NCBI RefSeq assembly: GCF_016743215.1
Contig: NZ_VRZC01000008.1
Span: 1-48,518, forward strand
Reading direction: 5' to 3'
Origin: Geminocystis sp. GBBB08
GTDB lineage: Bacteria > Cyanobacteriota > Cyanobacteriia > Cyanobacteriales > Cyanobacteriaceae
Length of the DNA stretch: 48,518 nucleotides
In this document: one piece after another, positions 1 through 10,062 of the stretch
How positions within the stretch are numbered: position 1 is the stretch's first letter
How the letters are laid out: each line of letters begins with the position of its first letter
Notes under the pieces: model-generated
Told to the model about the DNA's origin: nothing
Seen by the model: the letters and a program-made list of their open reading frames with translations, nothing else
Database searches by the model: none
Program-made: the position numbers and the translations under genes

Positions 1-1
1 T

Positions 2-853
2 TATGCTTTGGATTTTGGATTAACTTATTTAGCAAAAAATCCCCCTGATATTGTTATTTTTATTGATGCTGATTGTGATGTTTCCCCTGAGAGTATTAAA
101 AATTTAACCCAAAAGGCGATCGCTTTTCAAAAGCCAATACAAGGATTATACTTGATGAAACAACCTTCCGAATCATCAGTAAAACAACAAATTTCAAGTT
201 TTGCTTTTAAAGTCAAAAATTTAGTACGTCCCTTGGGCTTATATAATATTAAACAACCCTGTTTATTAATGGGTACAGGAATGGCTTTTCCTTGGCAAGT
301 AATTCAAAAAGCGAATTTAGCTAGTAGTCATATTGTCGAAGATATGAAATTAGGGTTAGATTTAGCTATCGCTGGTTACTCTCCTTTGTTTTGCCTTGAT
401 GCTAAAGTCACGGGATATTTGCCTGAAAAAAAAGAAGCCGCTACCTCTCAACGCACTCGCTGGGAACATGGACATTTACAAACAGCATTATCATATATTC
501 CTTTATTAATAAAAGAAAGTATCAGACAAAAAAAATTTAATTTATTGATTATTGCCTTAGATTTATCAATCCCCCCCTTATCCCTTTTCGTTTTTATTTG
601 GTTAACTTTCACCTTAATTTCTTTAGGAATATTACTTTTAAATCTTAGTTATCTTCCTTTTTTACTCTCATTCATTGCCGGATTAATGATTTTTAGTGCA
701 ATTTTTCTAGCATGGGCTAAATTTGGCAAAGAAGATTTATCTCTTATAACTTTAATCAAAGTGCCTTTATATATCCTTTGGAAAATACCTTTATATATTA
801 AATTCTTGTTTAAACGAGAAAAACAATGGATACGCACCCAAAGGGATAGTTAA
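2..853 (+). CDS. Family 2 glycosyltransferase, membrane-anchored (5' end outside window)
   Basis: The reading frame is open to the left edge (codons for Y-A-L-D-F-G precede the first possible TTG start at 8), so the N-terminus is missing. The visible part has the acidic metal-binding stretch IDADCDV and, about 130 residues on, QRTRWEHG, matching the QxxRW motif of processive-type GT2 enzymes. The C-terminal third is strongly hydrophobic, with two or three membrane spans followed by a basic tail. Such enzymes move a sugar from a nucleotide donor to a polysaccharide or lipid acceptor at the inner face of the plasma membrane. It lies 12 bases before another glycosyltransferase on the same strand, so they were probably co-transcribed. 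Substrate unknown; the family is clear, the specificity is not. Confidence 0.85.
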   Translation, partial: YALDFGLTYLAKNPPDIVIFIDADCDVSPESIKNLTQKAIAFQKPIQGLYLMKQPSESSVKQQISSFAFKVKNLVRPLGLYNIKQPCLLMGTGMAFPWQVIQKANLASSHIVEDMKLGLDLAIAGYSPLFCLDAKVTGYLPEKKEAATSQRTRWEHGHLQTALSYIPLLIKESIRQKKFNLLIIALDLSIPPLSLFVFIWLTFTLISLGILLLNLSYLPFLLSFIAGLMIFSAIFLAWAKFGKEDLSLITLIKVPLYILWKIPLYIKFLFKREKQWIRTQRDS

Positions 854-865
854 ACCTCAAAAACA

Positions 866-2068
866 ATGAAAATAGCCTATTTAATTAATCAATATCCCAA
901 AGTAAGTCATAGTTTTATTCGTCGAGAAATACAACAACTAGAAAAACAAGGTTTACAAATTCAAAGATATTCTATCCGTTATAGTGAAGATGAATTAGTC
1001 GATAGGGAAGATAAACAGGAGTTAGAAAAAACTCAATTTATTCTTAAGGTTGGTATTGCAGGATTATTAATAAATGTTTTCAAAATGTTTATTGTTAACC
1101 CTGTTAACTTTATTCAGGCTTTCATTTTAACCCTTAAAATTGGCTACGGCTCAGATCGAGGTATTGTGCGTAATTTAGCTTATTTAGCTGAGGCTTGTGT
1201 TTTATTATTTTTGTTATAAATAGAGCAAATAAAGCATATTCACGCTCATTTTGGGACTAATTCAACTACCGTTGCTATGCTAATAAGTATATTGGATAAT
1301 TTCACTTATAGTTTTACTATCCATGGCCCCGAAGAATTTGATAAACCAATGGGGATCGCACTACCAGAGAAAATAAAAAGAGCGACATTTGTGGTGACAA
1401 TTAGTAGTTATGGAAAAAGTCAAGTTTATCGTTGGTGTGACTATCGAGAATGGAGTAAAATTCACATTATTCATTGTGGTTTAGATGAAAAATTTATTCA
1501 AGCCGAAATTTCATCGATACCTAAAGAAAATCGTTTAGTGTGTGTAGGCAGACTTTGCCCTGAAAAAGCACAACTATTATTATTACAAGCAATAGGTATA
1601 TTAAAAGCAAAAGGAATAGATTGTCAGTTAGTTTTAGTAGGAGATGGAGAATTAAGACAAGAAATCAAGAAATTAGCTGAAAAATTAGACATAAAAAACC
1701 AAATTGAGATTACTGGTTGGGCGAGTAGCGATGAAGTTATACAACAAATTTCTCAAGCCAAATTAATGGTAATGCCTAGTTTTGCTGAAGGTTTACCAGT
1801 AGTTATTATGGAATCTTTAGCATTAGGCACACCAGTTATTAGTACTTATGTTGCAGGAATACCTGAATTAGTAGTAAATGGTGAATCTGGCAGGTTAATT
1901 CCGGCCGGAGATATAGAGGCTTTAACAGAAGCCATAGAATCTGCCTTAAATTTACCCATAGAAAAATTAGTACAAATGGGAAAAAAAGGCAAGGAAAAAG
2001 TCCAAAAAAATCATGATATAGAAAAAGAAGCCAAAAAATTAGTTAATTTATACCTAGCAATTCTCTAA
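866..2068 (+). pseudogene. GT4-type glycosyltransferase interrupted by an in-frame TAA
   Basis: One reading frame of about 400 codons runs from ATG 866 to 2068 but is broken by TAA at 1217-1219. Before the stop, the N-terminal Rossmann half starts MKIAYLINQYPKVSHSFIRR, as in WcaL-like GT4 enzymes. After the stop the same frame continues IEQIKHIHAHFGTNSTTVAM, a conserved segment of that family, then HGPEEFDKP and a C-terminal donor-binding half with GRLCPEKA, VGDGELR and the EX7E-type stretch FAEGLPVVIMESLALGTPV. The total length fits the intact family (about 400 residues), so a single nonsense change or a small indel is the only lesion seen. A restart at ATG 1277 would lack most of the N-terminal domain and is unlikely to give an active enzyme. 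A sequencing error is the alternative explanation. Confidence 0.85.
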
Positions 2069-2372
2069 TTTAGTACTTTTGTAAAAACATTATAAAATAT
2101 AGTAATTTGACGTAAGATAAAAAAATTCATCTAATTAACATCTAACTTAATCTTAAACTCTTATTTTTATATAGTTTTTAATCTGTAATATATTATTATG
2201 TTAATTTATACTACATAAATTTTAAGAAAGTTAGATGTCTTCTTACTTATTTTTTTAAATTTGACTTAAAGAACGGCAAAATGTCTTAAAATTCAGCAAA
2301 ATTTGAGCAAAGATTAACTTGTAAGAAGAGTGAAAGTTGGTGAAACAAATATGATGTAAAGGATTTAGAAAA

Positions 2373-2446
2373 CGAGTACGAAGGGACTTGAACCCCCGAC
2401 ACCCAGAACCGGAATCTGGTGCTCTATCCAACTGAGCTACGCACCC
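2373..2446 (-). tRNA. tRNA-Arg (anticodon CCG)
   Basis: Read on the minus strand, the 74 bases fold as a full cloverleaf: acceptor GGGTGCG with CGTACTC (two G-T pairs), D stem GCTC/GAGC, anticodon stem CCAGA/TCTGG around loop TTCCGGT, and T arm GGGGG-TTCAAGT-CCCTT. Anticodon CCG reads CGG (Arg). No CCA is encoded. It stands alone, between a glycosyltransferase relic and the ribosomal cluster that runs in the opposite direction. Confidence 0.95.
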
Positions 2447-2933
2447 ATCATCTTTCACCATAACATAATTTTATGATCTAAGCAAATTTTCCATCAAGTT
2501 AATTACTCTTATTACCAAATTACAAATGATGATGATGGATGATGATCACAGAATTATTACTTATGACTTACTCAATTTTGGTTACATCCATCGGTAAATA
2601 ATTAATTGCCTGTTGCTTTATGCACCATTGATGATCTATAATGGGTGTTGGTGACTAAAAGTACAAAAATTAGCCTCCCAAAGATACTGAAATAATCTGA
2701 CCACCAGTCGATATTTTAAGTCTGTTCAGGAAAATAAGGCTATTACTAATCTTTAAGTCTAGGTTAGTAGTTATAGTAACTGTCTGCTTAATTAACCAAA
2801 AATGACGGAGTTAGTAAATAAGTCTAACTTAAAAACATAACTCCATATTATTGTGCAGACTATTTTCAGTCAGAAAGAACTACCTTTCTCTGAATACAAT
2901 CGTGTTGTTTAGCAATTTAGAGGGACAGATCCC
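2447..2933. other. Intergenic region upstream of the ribosomal cluster
   Basis: No coding frame is convincing here. It must hold the promoter and leader of the rplC-led operon, but I see no strong consensus promoter. A GAT-rich microsatellite occupies about 2526-2547. The only structured element I can support is the small hairpin at the rplC ribosome binding site, listed separately. Confidence 0.5.
2919..2933 (+). promoter_or_regulatory. rplC ribosome binding site inside a small hairpin
   Basis: The Shine-Dalgarno-like AGAGGGA ends 8 bases before the GTG start. GGGA (2922-2925) can pair with TCCC (2930-2933) across a CAGA tetraloop, leaving the stem directly against the start codon. The stem is only 4 bp, so the structure is weak by itself. 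It could modulate initiation at the first gene of the operon. This is inference. Confidence 0.35.
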
Positions 2934-3617
2934 GTGAGCTTAGGCGTACTCGGTACAAAACTAGGCATGACCACTATTTTTGATCCAGCCACAGGTAACG
3001 CAATTCCTGTTACTGTAGTTCAAGCAGGTCCATGTCGAGTAACTCAAATCAAAACCAAAGAAATTGACGGTTATATAGCCGTTCAACTCGGATACGGTGA
3101 AATTCCAGATCGCAAACGTACTTTAAATACTAAAGAGCCTAAAGAAGTTAATAAATACTTATCTAGTCCTGAATATGGACATTTAAGTACGAAAGGACTT
3201 CCAGCTTTACGCCACTTAAAAGAATATCGTCTCGAAGATGTTAGTTCCTTTGAAATTGGACAAACCATCGGGGCAGATTTATTTGAAGAAGGTGCATTAG
3301 TGGATGTAGGTGGGAAAACCATCGGAAGAGGCTTTGCTGGTTATCAAAAACGTCATAACTTCAAAAGAGGTAATATGACTCACGGTTCTAAAAACCATCG
3401 TTTACCTGGTTCTACAGGTGCTGGGACAACTCCCGGACGTGTTTACCCAGGAAAAAGAATGGCAGGACGTTATGGTAACAGTAATGTTAAAATCCGTAAA
3501 CTAACTATCGTTAAAGTTGATGCTGAACGTAATTTGTTACTTATTAAAGGAGCAATTCCGGGTAAATCTGGTAATTTAGTTAGTATTACTCCCGCCTTAA
3601 TCGTAGGTCAAAAGTAA
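2934..3617 (+). CDS. rplC: 50S ribosomal protein L3
   Basis: Binds 23S rRNA early in large-subunit assembly and reaches toward the peptidyl-transferase centre. The sequence opens [14 protein letters not shown], typical of bacterial L3. It also has the conserved segment around [20 protein letters not shown], in the long loop that approaches the catalytic centre. At 227 residues it is close to or slightly longer than other L3 proteins. The start is GTG at 2934, supported by AGAGGGA just upstream and by the alignment of the N-terminus. It is first in the cluster; cyanobacteria keep rpsJ elsewhere, so its absence here is not a deletion. Confidence 0.97.
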   Translation: MSLGVLGTKLGMTTIFDPATGNAIPVTVVQAGPCRVTQIKTKEIDGYIAVQLGYGEIPDRKRTLNTKEPKEVNKYLSSPEYGHLSTKGLPALRHLKEYRLEDVSSFEIGQTIGADLFEEGALVDVGGKTIGRGFAGYQKRHNFKRGNMTHGSKNHRLPGSTGAGTTPGRVYPGKRMAGRYGNSNVKIRKLTIVKVDAERNLLLIKGAIPGKSGNLVSITPALIVGQK

Positions 3618-3661
3618 GTTAGCTAACAGTTAGGAAAAACGAAATTTCATTTTTTAAAATT

Positions 3662-4300
3662 ATGGTTAATTGTGTAGTCAAAAATTGGCAAGGGGAACAA
3701 ATCGGAGAAACTACTTTAGAACTACCTGTTGCTAAAGAAGAAAATGCCGAACATATTGTTCATCGTGCCTTAGTTCGTCAACTACATAATCAGCGTCAAG
3801 GTACAGCGTCCACAAAAACCAGAGCCGAGGTTCGTGGTGGAGGTCGTAAACCTTGGAGGCAAAAAGGTACAGGTAGAGCTAGAGCCGGTTCTATTCGTTC
3901 TCCTTTATGGCGTGGCGGTGGTGTTATTTTTGGACCAAAACCCAAGGATTACAACATCAAAATGAATCGTAAAGAGAGAAGATTAGCTTTAAGAACCGCT
4001 TTTATTAGTCGTGTTGAAGATCTTATTGTCGTCGAAAACTTTGGAGATCAACTTACTACCCCTAAAACAAAGGAAGTGGTAAGCGCATTAACTCGTTGGG
4101 GTGTAACTCCTGAGCAAAAAGTTCTCTTAATTGTAACTGATCCCATTGCTGAAAATCTCTATTTATCTGTTCGTAATTTGCCTTATGTCAAACTTCTTAA
4201 ACATGATTGTTTAAATATTTATGACATTTTAAACGCTGATCAAATTGTAGCTACCTCTGAAGCTATTACCAAAATACAGGAGGTTTATTGTGGCGAATAG
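3662..4300 (+). CDS. rplD: 50S ribosomal protein L4
   Basis: L4 binds 23S rRNA domain I and lines the peptide exit tunnel. The signature is the basic loop with [20 protein letters not shown] near residues 59-78, which is the tunnel-reaching extension, followed by a conserved [13 protein letters not shown]. Length 212 fits the family. It follows rplC by 44 bases and its last 11 bases overlap the rplW start, which suggests translational coupling. In enterobacteria L4 autoregulates this operon; nothing here shows whether that holds in this organism. Confidence 0.97.
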   Translation: MVNCVVKNWQGEQIGETTLELPVAKEENAEHIVHRALVRQLHNQRQGTASTKTRAEVRGGGRKPWRQKGTGRARAGSIRSPLWRGGGVIFGPKPKDYNIKMNRKERRLALRTAFISRVEDLIVVENFGDQLTTPKTKEVVSALTRWGVTPEQKVLLIVTDPIAENLYLSVRNLPYVKLLKHDCLNIYDILNADQIVATSEAITKIQEVYCGE

Positions 4301-4628
4301 TAGATACGGAAAAACAACTAAAGTCAGAAAAACTACAGCAGAATTAGCAGATCTTGTTATTCGTCCTATTGTTACCGAAAAGGCAACTTATTTAATGGAA
4401 GATAACAAATATACTTTTGAAGTAGTAAAACCTGCGACTAAGCCCGAAATTAGAGCGGCCATAGAAAGTTTATTTGAAGTAAAAGTGGTTAAAGTAAATA
4501 CTATGAATCAACCCCGTAAAAAACGTCGTGTTGGTCAAAGTATCGGTTATAAACCTCAATACAAAAAAGCAATCGTAACCCTAGCTCCAGGAGATTCTCT
4601 CCAAAGTACATTTTTCCCTGATTTATAA
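4290..4628 (+). CDS. rplW: 50S ribosomal protein L23
   Basis: L23 sits at the tunnel exit and is a docking site for trigger factor and SRP. The sequence contains [20 protein letters not shown] and [14 protein letters not shown], both characteristic, and ends with [10 protein letters not shown]. The predicted 112 residues include about 17 extra N-terminal residues before the conserved core. The start is GTG at 4290, preceded by CAGGAGG at 4277-4283 inside the end of rplD, with an 11-base overlap. A GTG start with a strong ribosome binding site and overlap points to coupled translation with rplD. Confidence 0.95.
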   Translation: MANSRYGKTTKVRKTTAELADLVIRPIVTEKATYLMEDNKYTFEVVKPATKPEIRAAIESLFEVKVVKVNTMNQPRKKRRVGQSIGYKPQYKKAIVTLAPGDSLQSTFFPDL

Positions 4629-4684
4629 TCTTTCAAGATTCACAGGAAATTACTCACAGAAAACTGATAGTTATTAACTAAATT

Positions 4685-5527
4685 ATGGGTGTTCGTACAT
4701 ATAGACCATATACACCAGGCAGAAGACAAGCGGTAAGTGCAGATTTTGCAGAAATCACAAAAAGCACTCCAGAAAAGTCTCTGACAAAATACGTTCATCG
4801 TAAAAAAGGACGTAATAACAGAGGTGTAATTACCAGTCGTCACCGTGGCGGCGGACACAAAAAACTTTATCGGATTATCGACTTCAAAAGAGATAAAAGA
4901 GATATTAAAGCTGAAGTAATTGCCATCGAATACGATCCTAACCGTAACGCTCGTATTGCCCTCGTGCAGTATGAAGACGGCGAAAAAAGGTATATTCTAG
5001 CCCCAGCCGGTCTTCAAGTAGGTGCTACTATTATTGCAAGTGCGGAAGCTCCTTACGAAATTGGGAATGCTTTACCTTTAGAAAAAATCCCTCTTGGTAC
5101 TGAAATTCATAATATCGAACTCACGAAAGGAAAAGGCGGTCAAATTGTTCGTGCTGCTGGTGGTTTTGCTCAATTAATGGCAAAAGACGGTAATTATGTA
5201 ACTCTGAAGCTACCTTCAAAAGAGGTACGGATGATTCGTAAAGAATGTTATGCTACCATCGGTCGAGTAGGAAATATCGAAGCCAGAAATCTCAAACTCG
5301 GAAAAGCTGGTAAGACTCGCCATTTAGGTATCAGACCTCATGTTAGAGGAAGTGCTATGAACCCTGTAGATCACCCCCATGGTGGTGGTGAAGGTCGCGC
5401 TCCTATAGGTCGTTCTGGACCTGTTTCTCCTTGGGGTCAACCAGCTCTAGGTAAGAAAACTCGTAAGAAGAAAAAACTCAGTAGCAAATACATCGTTCGT
5501 CGTCGTAATGCCAATAAAGGTAAATAA
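4685..5527 (+). CDS. rplB: 50S ribosomal protein L2
   Basis: L2 is a primary 23S rRNA-binding protein needed for subunit joining and peptidyl transfer. The start [15 protein letters not shown] and the C-terminal segment [18 protein letters not shown] are diagnostic; the latter contains the histidine thought to be near the catalytic centre. It closes with a strongly basic tail ([18 protein letters not shown]). Length 280 is within the normal 270-285 range. It follows rplW by 56 bases. Confidence 0.98.
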   Translation: MGVRTYRPYTPGRRQAVSADFAEITKSTPEKSLTKYVHRKKGRNNRGVITSRHRGGGHKKLYRIIDFKRDKRDIKAEVIAIEYDPNRNARIALVQYEDGEKRYILAPAGLQVGATIIASAEAPYEIGNALPLEKIPLGTEIHNIELTKGKGGQIVRAAGGFAQLMAKDGNYVTLKLPSKEVRMIRKECYATIGRVGNIEARNLKLGKAGKTRHLGIRPHVRGSAMNPVDHPHGGGEGRAPIGRSGPVSPWGQPALGKKTRKKKKLSSKYIVRRRNANKGK

Positions 5528-5564
5528 GGCAACGAGATTTTAACCGCATTAATAAGGAAAATTT

Positions 5565-5843
5565 ATGAGTCGTTCACTGAAAAAAGGACCATTTATAGCG
5601 GATAGCCTTCTCACCAAAATTGAAAAATTAAACAATAAAGGTGAGAAACAAGTGGTTAAAACTTGGTCTCGTGCTTCCACTATCATCCCCCAAATGATCG
5701 GTCATACTATCGCCGTTCATAATGGTCGTCAACACGTTCCTATCTTTGTCACTGAGCAAATGGTAGGTCATAAGTTAGGGGAATTTGCTCCCACTCGTAC
5801 CTTCCGAGGTCATGCTAAAAGTGATAAAAAGGCAAGAAGGTAA
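5565..5843 (+). CDS. rpsS: 30S ribosomal protein S19
   Basis: S19 forms the small-subunit head with S13 and contacts the A-site tRNA side. The sequence [20 protein letters not shown] and the core [20 protein letters not shown] are textbook S19. Length 92 is normal. AAGGAAA lies 6-7 bases before the ATG. A 121-base gap separates it from rplV, with CGCAAAGA-type filler. Confidence 0.98.
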   Translation: MSRSLKKGPFIADSLLTKIEKLNNKGEKQVVKTWSRASTIIPQMIGHTIAVHNGRQHVPIFVTEQMVGHKLGEFAPTRTFRGHAKSDKKARR

Positions 5844-5879
5844 CTTCTGGTAGTCGAAATTTTCGGTTTTATTTCTCGC

Positions 5880-5915
5880 CTCGCTGTGCAAAGACGCAAA
5901 GAGAACGCAAAAAAA
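5880..5915. repeat. CGCAAAGA-type short repeat
   Basis: GCAAAGACGCAAAGAGAACGC contains two to three imperfect copies of the unit CGCAAAGA. A related stretch (CGCAAAGGCGCCAAGACGCAAAG) occurs near 30143-30166. Filler of this kind recurs between cyanobacterial genes. No function is visible. Confidence 0.5.
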
Positions 5916-5964
5916 CCAAATACTATATTTTCTCTACCCGTTATTAATTATCCAATAACATATC

Positions 5965-6339
5965 ATGCCTAAAACAAAAGAAAAACCAGAGGTTGATACC
6001 TCTCAAGAAGTAAAAGCGATCGCTCGTTATATCAGAATGTCACCCTCAAAAGTGAGACGGGTTTTAGATCAAATTCGGGGGCGTAGTTACAGAGAAGCAT
6101 TAATTATTCTCGAATTTATGCCCTATCGTGCTTGTGAACCCATCATCAAGGTTCTCCGTTCTGCTGTCGCTAATGCTGAACATAACCAAGGTTTAGCTCC
6201 CTCTAGTTTAGTGATTAGTACAGCCTTTGCTGATGGTGGACCTACTTTAAAGCGCTTCCGCCCCAGAGCTCAAGGTCGTGCTTATCAAATTCGTAAACGC
6301 ACTTGTCATATTACAGTGGCAGTCGCTCCCACGGTATAG
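5965..6339 (+). CDS. rplV: 50S ribosomal protein L22
   Basis: L22 binds 23S rRNA and extends a beta-hairpin into the exit tunnel near the macrolide site. Key segments are [20 protein letters not shown] near the N-terminus and [20 protein letters not shown] at the C-terminus. The latter contains the tunnel hairpin. At 124 residues it carries a short charged N-terminal extension ([15 protein letters not shown]). It precedes rpsC by 31 bases. Confidence 0.97.
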   Translation: MPKTKEKPEVDTSQEVKAIARYIRMSPSKVRRVLDQIRGRSYREALIILEFMPYRACEPIIKVLRSAVANAEHNQGLAPSSLVISTAFADGGPTLKRFRPRAQGRAYQIRKRTCHITVAVAPTV

Positions 6340-6370
6340 TTAACCATGAAAAAGGAACAACAAAAATAAC

Positions 6371-7090
6371 ATGGGACAAAAAGTACATCCAATTGGTTTT
6401 CGTTTAGGTATCACTAAGGAACACTCTTCTTGTTGGTATGCTGATCCAAAATTTTATCCCCAACTTCTTCAAGAAGATCGCAAGATTCGTCAATACATTG
6501 AGAAAAATCTCGGTAATGCTAGTATTGCTGAAATTAAAATTGATCGTAAAGCAGATCAAATTGACCTCTCTATCCATACCGCTAGACCAGGTGTAGTGGT
6601 GGGTAAAGGTGGTCAAGGTATTGAAAAATTACGCACCGATTTACAAGCTCTGCTCAAAAATCAACGTCAATTTAGAGTCAATGTTATTGAAGTAGCTAAT
6701 GTTGATGCTAATGCCGCTCTGATGGCTGAATTTATTACCTCTCAATTAGAAAGACGAGTATCTTTTCGTAGAGTTGTTAGACAAGCCATTCAAAGAGCAC
6801 AAAAAGCTGAAGTGTTAGGCATCAAAATTCAAGTTAGTGGTCGCCTCAATGGTGCAGAAATTGCCCGTACTGAGTGGATTCGTGAAGGTCGTGTACCTCT
6901 CCATACTCTTAGAGCCGATATTGATTATTCCTACAAAACCGCTAGTACTATTTACGGTATTTTAGGTATTAAAGTTTGGATCTTCAAGGGTGAAATTATC
7001 CCCGGAGAAGAAGATTTGAGAGCCAATACTAAGGCTAAACAAGGACGTAAAAAACCTCGTCGTCAAAAATTTGAAGATCGCTCTGAGTAG
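6371..7090 (+). CDS. rpsC: 30S ribosomal protein S3
   Basis: S3 lies at the mRNA entry channel and contributes to helicase activity there. It starts [20 protein letters not shown], has a KH-type RNA-binding segment with [14 protein letters not shown] near residues 75-88, and the C-terminal domain motif [13 protein letters not shown]. The end is a basic tail rich in K/R. Length 239 is normal for cyanobacteria. ATG at 6371 follows AAAGGAAC about 12 bases upstream. Confidence 0.98.
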   Translation: MGQKVHPIGFRLGITKEHSSCWYADPKFYPQLLQEDRKIRQYIEKNLGNASIAEIKIDRKADQIDLSIHTARPGVVVGKGGQGIEKLRTDLQALLKNQRQFRVNVIEVANVDANAALMAEFITSQLERRVSFRRVVRQAIQRAQKAEVLGIKIQVSGRLNGAEIARTEWIREGRVPLHTLRADIDYSYKTASTIYGILGIKVWIFKGEIIPGEEDLRANTKAKQGRKKPRRQKFEDRSE

Positions 7091-7171
7091 TGAACAAAGG
7101 ATTAAATGAAGAGGTAAACAAAGGAATAGACACAAGATAATCTTATTTCTAACAAGGAATTTAAACCTCTT

Positions 7172-7227
7172 GCTAATTCCCAATTCCTAATTCCTAATTC
7201 CTAATTCACTATTAACTATTAACTATT
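7172..7227. repeat. Heptamer tandem repeats between rpsC and rplP
   Basis: TTCCTAA is repeated about three times, followed by CTATTAA repeated about twice, giving a 7-base period. This resembles the short tandemly repeated repetitive (STRR) heptamers described in cyanobacteria. It fills most of the 147-base rpsC-rplP gap. Similar patches occur before secY, adk, and around the nitroreductase and truB genes. Confidence 0.75.
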
Positions 7228-7237
7228 ACTAGAAACT

Positions 7238-7654
7238 ATGTTAAGTCCAAGAAGAACGAAATTCCGCAAACAACATCGGGGAAGAATGACTGGTAACGCC
7301 TACCGAGGTAACTCTATTAATTTCGGAGATTTTGGTCTTCAAGCCATTGAACCTTGTTGGATTACCGCTCGTCAAATTGAAGCGGCTAGACGGGCAATCA
7401 CTCGTTATGTCCGTAGAGGTGGAAAAATCTGGATTCGCATTTTCCCTGATAAACCCGTTACCCAGCGTCCAGCTGAAACCCGTATGGGATCTGGTAAAGG
7501 TAATCCTGAATTTTGGGTAGCAGTAGTTAAACCTGGCAGAATTATGTTTGAAATTGCCGGGATTCCTGAAGCTACCGCCCGAGAGGCTATGCGTTTAGCG
7601 GCTCAAAAACTCCCCATCAAAACCAAATTTATCACTAGATCGGAGGAATATTAA
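7238..7654 (+). CDS. rplP: 50S ribosomal protein L16
   Basis: L16 binds near the A site and the 5S rRNA region and is needed for late large-subunit maturation. [19 protein letters not shown] is the typical start; [20 protein letters not shown] and [20 protein letters not shown] are the core motifs. Length 138 fits. It is followed by rpmC after 6 bases, and the end of rplP carries CGGAGGA as the likely rpmC ribosome binding site. Confidence 0.98.
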   Translation: MLSPRRTKFRKQHRGRMTGNAYRGNSINFGDFGLQAIEPCWITARQIEAARRAITRYVRRGGKIWIRIFPDKPVTQRPAETRMGSGKGNPEFWVAVVKPGRIMFEIAGIPEATAREAMRLAAQKLPIKTKFITRSEEY

Positions 7655-7660
7655 GTCTCT

Positions 7661-7879
7661 ATGGCACTCACGAAAGTTGCAGAAGCAAGAAAATTAAACG
7701 ATGAAGAATTAGCTGCAGAAATTGTCACTGCAAAACAAAAGCTATTTCAACTTAGATTGCAAAAAACTACTGGACGTTTAGAAAAACCCCACCAGTTTAA
7801 GCACACAAAACACTGGATCGCTCAATTATTAACCGTACAAGGCGAAAGAGCAAGATCCGCTACCACTACTCAACCATAA
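7661..7879 (+). CDS. rpmC: 50S ribosomal protein L29
   Basis: A small two-helix protein at the exit tunnel next to L23. The sequence contains LNDEELAAEIVTAKQKLFQL and LRLQKTTGRLEKPHQ, fitting the L29 pattern of helix, basic turn, helix. Length 72 is typical. It is tightly packed between rplP (6 bases) and rpsQ (13 bases), as in other bacteria. Confidence 0.95.
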   Translation: MALTKVAEARKLNDEELAAEIVTAKQKLFQLRLQKTTGRLEKPHQFKHTKHWIAQLLTVQGERARSATTTQP

Positions 7880-7892
7880 GGAGTATTAATTC

Positions 7893-8147
7893 ATGGCAGT
7901 TAAAGAAAGAGTAGGCGTAGTCGTTAGCAATAAAATGGATAAAACCGCCGTTGTTGCTGTCGAAAATCGCTCTCCTCACCCCAAATACGGCAAAATTGTC
8001 GTTAAAACCAAAAAATATAAAGCACACGATCCCGAAAATCAATGTAAAGAAGGCGATCGCGTCAGAATCAGAGAAACTCGCCCTTTAAGCAAAACTAAAC
8101 GTTGGGAATTAGCAGAAATTCTGATTACCAAAGTAGTTGCTATTTAA
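7893..8147 (+). CDS. rpsQ: 30S ribosomal protein S17
   Basis: S17 is an early-binding OB-fold protein on 16S rRNA. The motifs [25 protein letters not shown] and [18 protein letters not shown] are the family core. Length 84 is normal. AAGGAG lies about 9 bases before the ATG. Confidence 0.97.
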   Translation: MAVKERVGVVVSNKMDKTAVVAVENRSPHPKYGKIVVKTKKYKAHDPENQCKEGDRVRIRETRPLSKTKRWELAEILITKVVAI

Positions 8148-8204
8148 GAAGGAACTCGATGTATGGTTTCCTTTATACCACAATCAACTAATTAATTAAC
8201 TAGA

Positions 8205-8573
8205 ATGATTCAACAACAAAGTTACCTAAATGTAGCCGATAACAGTGGTGCTCGTAAAATTATGTGCCTACGGGTTTTATCTACTGGTAACTGTACTTAC
8301 GGAGGCATCGGAGACGTAATTATTGCTGTAGTTAAAGATGCAATTCCTAACATGACAGTAAAAAAATCCGACATCGTAAGAGCAGTAATCGTACGCACGA
8401 AGCAATCTTTACGCCGAGATAGTGGCATGACAATTCGTTTTGATGATAACGCCGCCGTCATTATCAATAAAGATAACAACCCCAGAGGCACTCGTGTTTT
8501 TGGTCCTGTGGCTCGTGAATTACGAGATAGAAACTTTACTAAAATTATCTCTCTCGCACCGGAGGTACTCTAA
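8205..8573 (+). CDS. rplN: 50S ribosomal protein L14
   Basis: L14 forms an inter-subunit bridge with 16S rRNA helix 14. [20 protein letters not shown] is the diagnostic start, and the C-terminal part has [20 protein letters not shown]. Length 122 is standard. The end of the gene carries CGGAGG, which acts as the ribosome binding site for rplX three bases beyond the stop. Confidence 0.98.
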   Translation: MIQQQSYLNVADNSGARKIMCLRVLSTGNCTYGGIGDVIIAVVKDAIPNMTVKKSDIVRAVIVRTKQSLRRDSGMTIRFDDNAAVIINKDNNPRGTRVFGPVARELRDRNFTKIISLAPEVL

Positions 8574-8576
8574 ACC

Positions 8577-8933
8577 ATGAGATCATTAAAAAAGAAAAAG
8601 CCTATTATTGGAAGATCTAAAATGCACGTCAAAAAAGGTGACACTGTGCAAATTATTTCTGGCAAAGATAAGGGTAAAGTCGGAGAAATTCTCCAAGCTA
8701 TTCCTAAAGACAGCACCGTGATTGTCAAAGGTGTTAACATCAGAACTAAACACATTAAGCCTAGGCAAGAAGGTGAAAGTGGCCAGATTAGTACCTTTGA
8801 AGCTCCTATTCATAGCTGTAAAGTTATGCTCTACTCAGAAAAAGAAAAAGTAGCTAGTCGTATTAACTATGTACTAACTGAGGAAGGCAAAAAGGTTAGA
8901 AAACTCAAAAAAACTGGCGAGATTATTGATTAA
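8577..8933 (+). CDS. rplX: 50S ribosomal protein L24
   Basis: L24 initiates large-subunit assembly. The KOW motif is visible at [20 protein letters not shown] (residues 16-35). The chosen ATG at 8577 gives 118 residues including a basic 15-residue N-terminal extension, matching cyanobacterial and chloroplast L24. The inner Met16 would give a shorter product with no clear ribosome binding site. GGAGG in the end of rplN supports the upstream start. Confidence 0.95.
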   Translation: MRSLKKKKPIIGRSKMHVKKGDTVQIISGKDKGKVGEILQAIPKDSTVIVKGVNIRTKHIKPRQEGESGQISTFEAPIHSCKVMLYSEKEKVASRINYVLTEEGKKVRKLKKTGEIID

Positions 8934-8994
8934 CTGACGGTGGTAATTTTCACTGTACAACGGTTAATTTCATACCCATTAGTAAACACTTCCT

Positions 8995-9537
8995 ATGTCA
9001 AGACTAAAAACTTATTACCAAGAAACTATTACGGCTAAACTTAAAGAGCAATTTGGTTACACTAACGTTCATCAGATACCCAAAGTAGTCAAAATTGTAA
9101 TTAATAGAGGTTTAGGAGAAGCATCACAGAATGCTAAAGCACTGGAGTCATCTCTGAGTGAACTAGCTGTGATTACCGGACAAAAACCTGTTGTTACCCG
9201 TGCAAAAAAAGCCATCGCTGGTTTTAAAATTCGTCAAGGAATGCCTGTCGGAGCAATGGTGACTTTGAGATCTGATAAAATGTATTCCTTTTTAGAGCGT
9301 CTCATTAGCCTTGCTTTGCCCCGCATTCGTGACTTTCGTGGCGTTAGCCCTAAAAGTTTTGATGGCAGAGGCAACTATAGCTTGGGAGTACGGGAACAGT
9401 TAATTTTCCCTGAAATCAGCTATGAAAGTATCGATCAACTTCGTGGCTTTGATATTTCTATCATTACCAGTGCTAACACTGACGAAGAAGGACGAGCTTT
9501 GCTCAAAGAAATGGGAATGCCCTTTCGTGACAAATAA
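8995..9537 (+). CDS. rplE: 50S ribosomal protein L5
   Basis: L5 binds 5S rRNA and bridges to the small subunit via S13. The sequence contains [40 protein letters not shown] and [19 protein letters not shown], all L5 signatures. Length 180 is normal. In many bacteria rpsN follows; here rpsH follows directly, which is the usual cyanobacterial arrangement. Confidence 0.98.
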   Translation: MSRLKTYYQETITAKLKEQFGYTNVHQIPKVVKIVINRGLGEASQNAKALESSLSELAVITGQKPVVTRAKKAIAGFKIRQGMPVGAMVTLRSDKMYSFLERLISLALPRIRDFRGVSPKSFDGRGNYSLGVREQLIFPEISYESIDQLRGFDISIITSANTDEEGRALLKEMGMPFRDK

Positions 9538-9566
9538 ATTAAGGTAACAGAGGAAAAGAAGAAAGA

Positions 9567-9968
9567 ATGCCAGCACACGACACTATTTCAGATATGCTGA
9601 CTCGTATTCGCAACGCTTGTGCAGTACGTCACTCCACAGTGAATATTCCTAGCACTCGGATGACTCGCAGTATTGCTGAGGTACTCAAAAGCGAAGGTTT
9701 TATCACTGGTTATGAAGAAATCGGCGAAGGAGTTAAAAAAAATATCGTAGTTTCCCTTAAGTATAAAGGTAGAAACCGTCAACCTATTATCCAAAATATC
9801 CGCCGAGTTAGTACCCCCGGTTTGAGGGTATATAGTAAGAAAAAAGACTTACCTAGAGTATTAGGTGGCATCGGCGTTGCTATTGTTTCTACTTCCCACG
9901 GCATTATGACTGATCGAGAAGCCCGAAAACAAAACATCGGTGGTGAAGTTCTTTGTTACATCTGGTAA
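9567..9968 (+). CDS. rpsH: 30S ribosomal protein S8
   Basis: S8 organises the 16S rRNA central domain. It shows [18 protein letters not shown] at the N-terminus and [20 protein letters not shown] plus [14 protein letters not shown] at the C-terminus. Length 133 is standard. The ATG follows an AGAGGAAAAGAAGAAAG purine stretch. The 94-base gap to rplF holds AT-rich filler. Confidence 0.98.
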   Translation: MPAHDTISDMLTRIRNACAVRHSTVNIPSTRMTRSIAEVLKSEGFITGYEEIGEGVKKNIVVSLKYKGRNRQPIIQNIRRVSTPGLRVYSKKKDLPRVLGGIGVAIVSTSHGIMTDREARKQNIGGEVLCYIW

Positions 9969-10062
9969 GAATTGAGAATTGAGAGTTTCAGAAGTATTAA
10001 TAATTCTACATTCTAAATTTCCTACCTCCTTCACTATTAATTATCCATTATCAATTAAAATC

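Noticed and set aside
2255-2461. 68-codon minus-strand frame over the tRNA-Arg gene
   Set aside because: It is produced by the tRNA sequence (the CVAQLDRAPDSGSGCRGFKS-type string is the usual artefact of translating a tRNA) and is not a gene.
9979-10062. 28-codon N-terminal extension of rplF
   Set aside because: The extension resembles no L6 protein, and the conserved N-terminus starts at ATG 10063.
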